From CAZIKB01 sp964539665 (GTDB taxonomy: Bacteria; Zhuqueibacterota; Zhuqueibacteria; Oceanimicrobiales; Oceanimicrobiaceae): 30,381 nt of DNA. Below the pieces are notes generated by a model. The model was not told the DNA's origin and ran no database searches. It saw only the letters and a list, made by a program, of their open reading frames with translations. Both the position numbers and the translations under genes were made by a program. The DNA is taken from NCBI GenBank assembly GCA_964539665.1, contig CAZIKB010000077.1:1-30381 (forward strand), written 5' to 3'. This document shows positions 25,371-30,381 of the stretch, in pieces (position 1 is the first letter of the stretch; every line of letters begins with the position of its first letter).

Positions 25371-25382
25371 GTGTTATAACAC
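25371..25382. promoter_or_regulatory. Perfect 12-bp palindrome upstream of the membrane cassette
   Basis: GTGTTATAACAC is fully self-complementary and lies 41 bp before the first gene's likely ATG (25423). It starts with the same GTGTT as the direct repeats at 25257 and 25320. Placement is that of an operator or of a dimeric regulator site. Function inferred. Confidence 0.5.
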
Positions 25383-25422
25383 CGCATTCGAGAATTTAAA
25401 CTCAATAATGAGGGAAAAGAGA

Positions 25423-26472
25423 ATGCCCAGCATTCAATTTATAAGTGATGCTCTTACGGGAATAAGAAGAGAACTAGTTTTGGGAGTATCGATAGCAATT
25501 TCAACTATCTTGTATATTTTTACCCCTGTACTTACGAATACAACAAGAATCAGCCTTGGGGGCGAATCATTCAGGCTAGAAGTACCTCCAAATTTTAAGA
25601 CATGTACTTTTGTATTTGGATTTGATACGAGGATTTCAGGATATAGCATTAGTTTTCCATATAGTCCAAAGAGTGATACCAAAGCACCGACCAAATCGAC
25701 TACCGAGGCTAGGGGCCTCAATTTATTTAGCAAAGTTTTGCATATAGAAAATTTGTTAGAAACCAGGATAAATAGCTTAGATTTTTTAAACGGTAAGAGT
25801 CCAGAGCACTTGGAAGTAGTTATCAATCATAGAGAACTAACACCCGTTGAATTGGAAATTGTGAAAATTAATGAAAAATCTTTAGATTTAAATCATGTAT
25901 TTAAAAACAAGATATTTGCAAAAAGCAAGAGATTTATCAAATACAAATACATACGGGATGATTTATCACTTTTTCTGTTGAAATATAATGACTCAATAAG
26001 CAATGTAGTTCTAACAGCACTGACCGTTTGCTTACTTCCTCTTTTTGCTAAATTAGTTACTCAAAAACAGGCAAGTATGTCCACGAAGAGATTCGAAGTG
26101 TCTATAAAAAAGAAATATGATCTATCCGATAAACAATCTATTGAGTATGCGAAGATTGCATATGGTGATGAATACACAAAAAATGAAAGATTTTTCCAAT
26201 TTCTTCAAGTTTTTGGCCCAGCAATCGGCTTCGCTTTGACGATTTCATCACTTATAGCCGGACTTCATCCCAGATTGCAAGCGAATCAAGACATAACGAA
26301 ATTTTTTGAGACTATTCAAATTGCAATGGTGTCTACTCTAATAGGTCTATTAATTAGGATAATTGCTATTTTTTTGCAAAGACAGAACAATAAGCTATTC
26401 ATTAAAGCTGACAACATTTTTTTTAATCTTGAGGAACAATTGTCTACAAAGCAAAATGAAGAGTCTTCATAA
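25423..26472 (+). CDS. ExbB/TolQ/MotA-like channel protein with N-terminal extracytoplasmic domain (cassette gene 1)
   Basis: About 349 residues (numbering here from an upstream ATG at 25408; AGGG lies 8 bp before ATG 25423, which I prefer). Helices: 21-43, about 197-217, 264-286 and 302-324. The last pair reads FLQVFGPAIGFALTISSLIAGL ... IQIAMVSTLIGLLIRIIAIF, like the pore hairpin of ExbB/TolQ/MotA (AP-LGLLGTV-G-I ... AL-T-GL-AIPA): Pro271, Gly274 and Thr310/Gly313 sit where the family has them. The region 44-196 between helix 1 and 2 is about 150 residues, predicted extracytoplasmic, with no domain I recognise; normal ExbB/TolQ lack it, and ZorA has a long cytoplasmic tail that is absent here. 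Next gene overlaps by 17 bp. Inferred: proton/sodium-driven channel subunit. Confidence 0.6.
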   Translation: MPSIQFISDALTGIRRELVLGVSIAISTILYIFTPVLTNTTRISLGGESFRLEVPPNFKTCTFVFGFDTRISGYSISFPYSPKSDTKAPTKSTTEARGLNLFSKVLHIENLLETRINSLDFLNGKSPEHLEVVINHRELTPVELEIVKINEKSLDLNHVFKNKIFAKSKRFIKYKYIRDDLSLFLLKYNDSISNVVLTALTVCLLPLFAKLVTQKQASMSTKRFEVSIKKKYDLSDKQSIEYAKIAYGDEYTKNERFFQFLQVFGPAIGFALTISSLIAGLHPRLQANQDITKFFETIQIAMVSTLIGLLIRIIAIFLQRQNNKLFIKADNIFFNLEEQLSTKQNEESS

Positions 26473-26953
26473 AACAAATCTTGAGCATCGAGTGGAGGAG
26501 AATTTCGAGTCTGTAGTCGATCTCTTTACTCTTCTGTCTTTTGCATTCATTGTGGCTGCTTTCCTTTTTGGATCCCAGAAATTTGATAAAGCTTTGACCA
26601 AAACACGAACCAAGCTTGATTTTGCCGAACTCGAAAGAGGAGGGGGGGCAGCCACAGATCTTCACCAAAATACGCTGGTCCTGATTCTAACGGTAGATAA
26701 TGGAGTTGATGTTATATATTTCATCAAAGGCAAAGAAAGTCCCAGAATAATCTATCAGTCTGGCGAACCAAAGCCACTATTAGAGGTATTAGAAGATGAA
26801 ATAGATAGCTTTAAGAAGGCCGAAGACATCCAGATTGTTGTTAACAATGAAAGCAAGAGAGTTAATGGTAACCTCTTACTAGACCTGGAAAACTGGCTCG
26901 CCTTTCATTCTTTTGAAGCAATCATAAATTTTACGAGGGCCATCGGTGGCTGA
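26456..26953 (+). CDS. ExbD/TolR/MotB-like single-pass partner (cassette gene 2)
   Basis: 165 residues from ATG 26456, which overlaps gene 1 by 17 bp; the frame stays open 31 codons upstream but that lies inside gene 1. One helix at about 20-38 (SVVDLFTLLSFAFIVAAFLF) contains Asp22 at its start, the position of the ion-carrying Asp of ExbD (D25) and MotB (D32). After about 30 residues comes a domain of about 95 residues (TLVLILTVDNGVDVIYFI ...) with the strand-helix order of the ExbD/TolR periplasmic domain. There is no OmpA-like peptidoglycan-binding domain as in MotB or ZorB. Inferred: the stator partner of gene 1. I recognise the topology rather than a named family. Confidence 0.6.
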   Translation: MKSLHKTNLEHRVEENFESVVDLFTLLSFAFIVAAFLFGSQKFDKALTKTRTKLDFAELERGGGAATDLHQNTLVLILTVDNGVDVIYFIKGKESPRIIYQSGEPKPLLEVLEDEIDSFKKAEDIQIVVNNESKRVNGNLLLDLENWLAFHSFEAIINFTRAIGG

Positions 26954-27404
26954 CGAGAGAAGAGTGTTATATTACCATCGACTTGCAAATGCAGGTAGTT
27001 ATTGGGGTGTTGAGGTTTGTAATGAAATAATCTTACAACAAATTCATGTTAAGTCATGCTCCAAAACTGACAAAATAATCACCAAAAGAAGAATGTTTAA
27101 AGCCAAGAAAGAGACGCAGATTAAAGAAAAAATGGAAATTTATAGTCTGTCGCTACCAATCTATTTTAGATGGCTATTTAGAAAAAGTGTTTTGTCTATT
27201 TTAATGGTACCAATTTGCGCATCTCTATTGTATGTACCTCTACATTTTCTTGAATCCAAAATTGAGAGAAATAATCCTTATTTTGAGCCAATCAATGAAT
27301 TTGTTCTGACACAAGAGTATATTGATAGTGTCCTAGATCGGGCTCCGCCTCCTGAGGATATATCAGCACCAACACCACCTATGGGGGTAAGAGTTACAAG
27401 GTAA
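26946..27404 (+). CDS. Single-pass membrane protein with short proline-rich tail (cassette gene 3), unrecognised
   Basis: 152 residues from GTG 26946, overlapping gene 2 by 8 bp, so all three genes are translationally coupled. Residues 1-79 are basic and probably cytoplasmic (for example TKRRMFKAKKE at 47-57), one helix covers about 81-102, and the last 50 residues are probably outside, ending in a proline-rich stretch (RAPPPEDISAPTPP, 132-145). The order short cytoplasmic part, one helix, proline-rich stretch recalls TonB/TolA, but the C-terminal TonB fold is missing. No enzymatic motif is seen. I cannot name a function; context suggests it is the output or coupling part of the gene 1-2 motor. 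Confidence 0.5.
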   Translation: MADERRVLYYHRLANAGSYWGVEVCNEIILQQIHVKSCSKTDKIITKRRMFKAKKETQIKEKMEIYSLSLPIYFRWLFRKSVLSILMVPICASLLYVPLHFLESKIERNNPYFEPINEFVLTQEYIDSVLDRAPPPEDISAPTPPMGVRVTR

Positions 27405-27419
27405 AAATTATTTTACCTT
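27398..27419 (+). terminator. Hairpin overlapping the end of cassette gene 3
   Basis: AAGGTAAAA (27398-27406), loop ATTA, TTTTACCTT (27411-27419): a perfect 9-bp stem that includes the stop codon of gene 3. The following T-run is short, so this may be a weak terminator or an mRNA 3' end structure. It marks the end of the three-gene operon. Confidence 0.5.
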
Positions 27420-27467
27420 TCAAATGTAATGTAACCCCCCCCCAAAAAAATCCCTCTTTTTTAAGTC

Positions 27468-27560
27468 AAATGTCCGATAAGGATATTTTGTCTTTTAAAA
27501 TAGCCGCAACAATCCCTTGATTTTATTAACGCTATTGGTTATAATTGTTATCGGACATTT
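27468..27560. mobile_element. 93-bp element with perfect 13-bp terminal inverted repeats
   Basis: AAATGTCCGATAA (27468-27480) and TTATCGGACATTT (27548-27560) are exact complements and define a 93-bp noncoding unit. A C9A7 tract lies just to its left (27435-27450). Its right edge coincides with the first residues that read as HsdR. No transposase with such ends is in the window. It looks like a MITE or a recombination site at the cassette border. Confidence 0.6.
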
Positions 27561-28035
27561 TACACAAACTGTAAAGCAGGACGATTTTGTGACACGAAAG
27601 GTTGAACAAGGAGACTTTAGAGCTGCCGAGGATTATATTCGGGAAGAAATCTTTGATAAGCCTGAAGAATATTACAATCTGGAAAAACTGCGAAAGGCAG
27701 TTCAGGTTGACCGCAGGGTTACGTTACGGGAAATCCTTGAGAAAATCTTTGAACTGATTCAACACTTCAAATCCAAAGATGAACTTCTGGAAGAAGAATT
27801 TGGTAAATTTGTATCTTTCTATAAACCTCCCGCAAAATACACCATACCCATTAAAAACTTTTTAAAAACTTATATTACCGATGGATGGGTTCGACAAATT
27901 ATTGAAAAAAGACAATTTGCCATGCTTGCTACTAATCCGGTAAGAGATGATTTTAGAGCATTAAGTCCAAAGTGGAGAGAACAAATCCCTGAGTGTGTGA
28001 AGGACTATATTTCCCTTAATGCATTTATGAAATAG
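27561..28035 (+). pseudogene. hsdR: 3' remnant of type I restriction gene hsdR
   Basis: About 158 codons encode the C-terminal helical domain of a type I R subunit: DDFVTRKVEQGDFRAAEDYI, TLREILEKIF, LLEEEFGKF, IPIKNFLKTYITDGWVR, FAMLATNP and a final CVKDYISLNAFM. A full HsdR is about 800-1100 residues with nuclease and helicase motors; all of that is missing. The frame continues upstream to a TTG at 27517 and a stop at 27496, but residues before TQTVKQ look unrelated and lie in the 93-bp element. Without the motor domains it cannot cut DNA. It is followed by a REP/RAYT unit and hsdM, the normal order of such loci. Confidence 0.8.
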
Positions 28036-28052
28036 TACGAGATATGCACTAA

Positions 28053-28114
28053 CATGGATAGCGCATTCCAAAAGTATGTAAGTATGGTTTATGGATTAAA
28101 GCGACCGTGTCGCT
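28053..28114 (+). repeat. REP-like unit, copy 1 (degenerate left half)
   Basis: The right half holds the hairpin GCGACCGTGTCGC (28101-28113) with extended complementary flanks (AAAGCGAC/GTCGCTTT). The left half (CATGGATAGCGCATTCCAAAAG) is a decayed version of copies 2 and 3. It lies directly after the hsdR remnant. Confidence 0.55.
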
Positions 28115-28148
28115 TTAGATTAGATATTGTGGTGGGTAAAACAATGCA

Positions 28149-28204
28149 TCATCACGGATGACGCAGTTCAAAAGAAGATTATGTATTGCAGTAATTGTGT
28201 CGCT
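28149..28204 (+). repeat. REP-like unit, copy 2, upstream of the RAYT gene
   Basis: A 56-bp unit starting TCATCACGGATGA (28149-28161), a hairpin with 5-bp arms and ACG loop, and ending GTGTCGCT (28197-28204). The second hairpin is partly decayed. It matches copy 3 in length and at most positions and ends 15 bp before the RAYT start. Confidence 0.7.
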
Positions 28205-28218
28205 GAGGAGCTATCATT

Positions 28219-28764
28219 ATGGAAATTTATAAAACATACAAGCACAATCCTCCCCATCTTTTTCGCTCGGAGGCGAAGTATTTTATTACAGCCTCAACTT
28301 ACCTGCGGAAACACTTTCTAAATTCGGATAGTGCCAAGGAACGACTGTTATTATCAATCCAAAAGGGCTTTACTGAAAATGGCTGGTTATTGGAAGATTG
28401 GGTCATCTTAAATAATCATTACCATTTGATGGCTGATTCGCAAGATAATGTTTTAAGTTTAAGCAGTATAATGCGGGATATTCATAAATTTACAGCCTTA
28501 TGGATGAAGAAAAATATTACAGGATTGGACAAAGAAAAACGCATCTGGTATAATTACTGGGATACCTGTATTACCTATGAAAAATCATATTTTGCTCGTT
28601 TGAATTATATATGGCATAATCCCACAAAACACGGCTATGTTGAGGATGAGGCAGATTGGAAATTTGGCAGCTACTATACGCGTATTAAAAATGAAAGAGA
28701 TTTGCTGATTGAGATAGGTAAGAGATATCCTTTTGATAAAGTTAGCATAAAAGACGATTTTTAG
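28219..28764 (+). CDS. REP-associated tyrosine transposase (RAYT, IS200-like Y1 family)
   Basis: A 181-residue single-strand HUH transposase domesticated for REP sequences. The HUH motif is NNHYHLM (H67, H69). YFITASTY is the first strand (21-28), and RLNYIWHNPTKHGYV (127-141) is the typical RAYT/Y1_Tnp C-terminal signature; the catalytic Tyr should be in the 120-130 region. ATG 28219 follows GAGGAG. Matched REP units lie on both sides (28149 and 28790), in the same orientation, so this is a complete REP-RAYT unit (REPtron) sitting between hsdR and hsdM. The frame is intact. Confidence 0.85.
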   Translation: MEIYKTYKHNPPHLFRSEAKYFITASTYLRKHFLNSDSAKERLLLSIQKGFTENGWLLEDWVILNNHYHLMADSQDNVLSLSSIMRDIHKFTALWMKKNITGLDKEKRIWYNYWDTCITYEKSYFARLNYIWHNPTKHGYVEDEADWKFGSYYTRIKNERDLLIEIGKRYPFDKVSIKDDF

Positions 28765-28789
28765 TTTCGATTATAGCGTCCTAATTTCG

Positions 28790-28845
28790 TCATCACGGAT
28801 GACACAATCCAAAAATATATTATGGAATGCAGCGACCGTGTCGCT
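28790..28845 (+). repeat. REP-like unit, copy 3, downstream of the RAYT gene
   Basis: A 56-bp unit with both hairpins intact: TCATCACGGATGA (28790-28802) and GCGACCGTGTCGC (28832-28844). Same length and orientation as copy 2. It ends 29 bp before the hsdM start. Confidence 0.75.
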
Positions 28846-28874
28846 GTCTAATAAATAACCCAAACGGAGAATAA

Positions 28875-29720
28875 ATGTTAGACCAGGAAACCAAACGTAA
28901 GATTGATAACGCTCGTGATATTCTGGTCGGGAAAGTACCTGACCCTAAATCGCAGGTGGAGCAGATTACTATCGCTCTGATTTACAAGTTCATGGATGAC
29001 ATGGATAAGGAATCGGAAGAATGGGGCGGGAAAGCTACTTTCTTTACCGATGGTTTTGAGAACTATGCCTGGTCAGAAATCTTTGATTCCAGGCTGGGCG
29101 GTTTTGACCTGATTACATTATATGGTGATGCCATTGTAAAGATGAACCAGAATCCCAATATCCCGCAGTTGTTCAGAGACATTTTCAAGAATGCCTATTT
29201 GCCCTATCGTGACCCTGAAACGCTTAAAAGCTATCTGAAAGAAATCAATGAGTTTACTTACGACCACAGTGAAAAGTTAGGGGATGCCTTTGAATATCTG
29301 CTTTCTGTGATGGATTCGCAGGGTGATGCCGGACAGTTTCGCACGCCAAGACATATCATTGATTTTATCGTGGAAATCGTTGATCCCCAAAAAAATGAGT
29401 CGGTTCTTGACCCAGCCTGTGGTACGGCAGGATTCCTGATTTCTTCCTATAAGCACATCCTGAAAATCAATACCACAGACCGCACAGGCGACCAGCTCGT
29501 TCCAGAAGAACGAAAACGGCTCCTGAATAATTTCATGGGCTATGATATTTCCCCTGATATGGTGCGGTTGTCGCTGGTTAATCTCTATTTACACGGTTTC
29601 TCAGACCCCAAAGTCACAGAGTACGACACGCTCACCAGCGAAGAGCGCTGGAATGAAACCTCTGATGGTACTTGCCAACCCGCCGTTTATGACCCCAAAA
29701 GGCGGTATCCGACCGCATAA
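28875..29720 (+). pseudogene. hsdM: hsdM, N-terminal and SAM-binding part, frameshifted before motif IV
   Basis: 281 codons of a type I N6-adenine methyltransferase. Residues 1-140 are the helical HsdM N domain, QFRTPRH is at 154-160, and SAM motif I is LDPACGTAGFL (178-188). The frame reads through to about 29665, then becomes nonsense ending in a TAA at 29718, because the true catalytic motif (LANPPF) is in a different frame from about 29666. A net loss of one base (or gain of two) near 29655-29675 explains this. ATG 28875 is preceded by GGAG. As it stands the product lacks the catalytic NPPF motif. Could be a sequencing error; coverage would tell. Confidence 0.85.
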
Positions 29721-30381
29721 GCGATTTTCTATTCAAGCGAAACGCTCGGAAGTGCTGTTTGTGGATTACATTGCAGAACACTTGAATCCAGGCGGACGGG
29801 CAGGTGTGATTGTGCCTGAAGGGATTATCTTTCAATCTCAAAATGCTTACAAGAACTTACGCAAGATGCTAATAGAAAATCACCTTTGGGCAGTTGTGAG
29901 TTTACCTGCAGGCGTGTTCAATCCTTATTCGGGTGTGAAGACATCCATTCTGCTGCTGGATAAGACCCTGGCAAAAAGAACAGATAGAATTCTCTTTGTC
30001 AAGATTGGGAATGACGGCTTTGATTTAGGAGCGCAGCGACGACCGATTGATAAGAATGATTTGCCTCTGGCATTGGCTTTCATGAAAGATTATCAGCAAG
30101 CATTGATGAACGGAAGCGAAGTGGGAGAAACTGACTTTGCTCATGTGGTTGAAAAAGTGAGGATTGCTGAAAGCGGGGATTGGAATCTGTCTGGAGAAAG
30201 GTATCGGGATAACAAAATTGCTCTCAATCACGATTGGGAAATGGTTGAACTTGGAGATGAACAGTATTTTATGGTTGAGTCAGGAGGGACACCAAGCTCG
30301 AAAGTTTCTGAATATTGGGACGGCGATATTATTAATCCGGTGATAAAAGACTTAACATTCTGCGGCATATTGGACATATTG
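29654..30381 (+). pseudogene. hsdM C-terminal part, apparently fused to hsdS; runs off the window
   Basis: The frame is open from an ATG at 29654 (another at 29666) to the window end. It begins at motif IV (LANPPFMTPKGGIRPHK), continues with GGRAGVIVPEGIIF, VSLPAGVFNPYSGVKTSILLL and LSGERYRDN, which complete the methylase by about 30220. It then runs without a stop into WEMVELGDEQYFM and ESGGTPSSKVSEYWDGDI, the start of a type I specificity domain (W..V.LG ... GGTPS....YW.GDI). This indicates an HsdM-HsdS fusion, as known in some type I-like systems. The S part is cut by the window edge. Confidence 0.8.

Noticed and set aside
25423..27404. Canonical Zorya system
   Set aside because: No OmpA-like domain in the second protein, no long cytoplasmic tail in the first, and no ZorC/D/E-type genes downstream; only the channel logic is shared.
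25423..27404. Ordinary TonB-ExbB-ExbD transport operon
   Set aside because: No TonB C-terminal fold and no receptor or substrate-binding gene in reach; the first protein carries an extra outside domain. Not fully excluded.
28053..28845. CRISPR array
   Set aside because: Only three dispersed repeat units, with hairpins and a transposase between them and no regular spacers; REP units explain them better. No cas genes are present.
1..30381. tRNA or rRNA genes, and an integrase-flanked island
   Set aside because: No cloverleaf-like or rRNA sequence was recognised and no tyrosine/serine integrase is encoded, so no classic tRNA-integrated island can be claimed.

Overview
The window looks like chromosome from a moderately AT-rich member of the FCB group, more like the Calditrichota/KSB1/Ignavibacteria side than core Bacteroidetes. 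Three signals support this. A Bacteroidetes-type promoter (TTTG-N19-TAnnTTTG) precedes the mrp gene. A relic of a protein with a type IX secretion/FlgD-like C-terminal tail is present. Yet many genes keep strong AGGAGG-type ribosome binding sites, which is unusual for core Bacteroidetes. The lineage is an inference. No rRNA or tRNA gene was recognised.

Layout. 1-4603 (minus strand): an AEC transporter (cut by the window edge), an Asp/Glu-type racemase, and a large single-chain restriction-modification enzyme (nuclease + N6-adenine methylase). 4752-9826: a GIY-YIG (DUF123-like) protein, a small inverted-repeat element, a cold-shock protein, a membrane-anchored reductive-dehalogenase-like Fe-S protein, a DUF457-type membrane hydrolase, DoxX, and a GNAT protein. 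9910-12138: a collapsed secreted-protein relic and a PAS-PAS-AAA+-Fis sigma-54 activator. 12463-18361: Mrp, an MBL-fold hydrolase, an acyl-CoA thioesterase, an O-methyltransferase, relics including a dead Phd-type antitoxin, and a secreted beta-lactamase-family hydrolase. 18696-25107: a housekeeping cofactor block with a Rieske protein and QueG (4 bp apart), a LON-domain protein, MoaD/MoaE, an MTH1187 thiamine-binding protein, a DJ-1-like protein, a YhcC-type radical SAM protein overlapping FolE, a MITE-like repeat, and a UPF0173 MBL hydrolase that ends in a clear terminator.

25257-30381 is the accessory end. A tightly overlapping three-gene operon (25423-27404) encodes an ExbB/TolQ/MotA-like channel protein with an extra N-terminal extracytoplasmic domain, an ExbD/TolR/MotB-like partner with the membrane Asp, and a single-pass protein with a short proline-rich tail. 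It is preceded by direct repeats and a perfect palindrome, and it ends in a hairpin. A 93-bp element with perfect 13-bp inverted ends follows, and the 3' remnant of a type I restriction gene (hsdR) begins exactly at its edge. Then come three REP units around a RAYT transposase, and an hsdM gene, apparently fused to hsdS, that is frameshifted at its catalytic NPPF motif. I read this as a decayed type I R-M locus whose hsdR 5' part has been replaced by an energy-coupled membrane cassette. That cassette recalls Zorya-type ZorA/ZorB or Ton/Tol motors but lacks their usual partners, and it is the best candidate here for an undescribed system.
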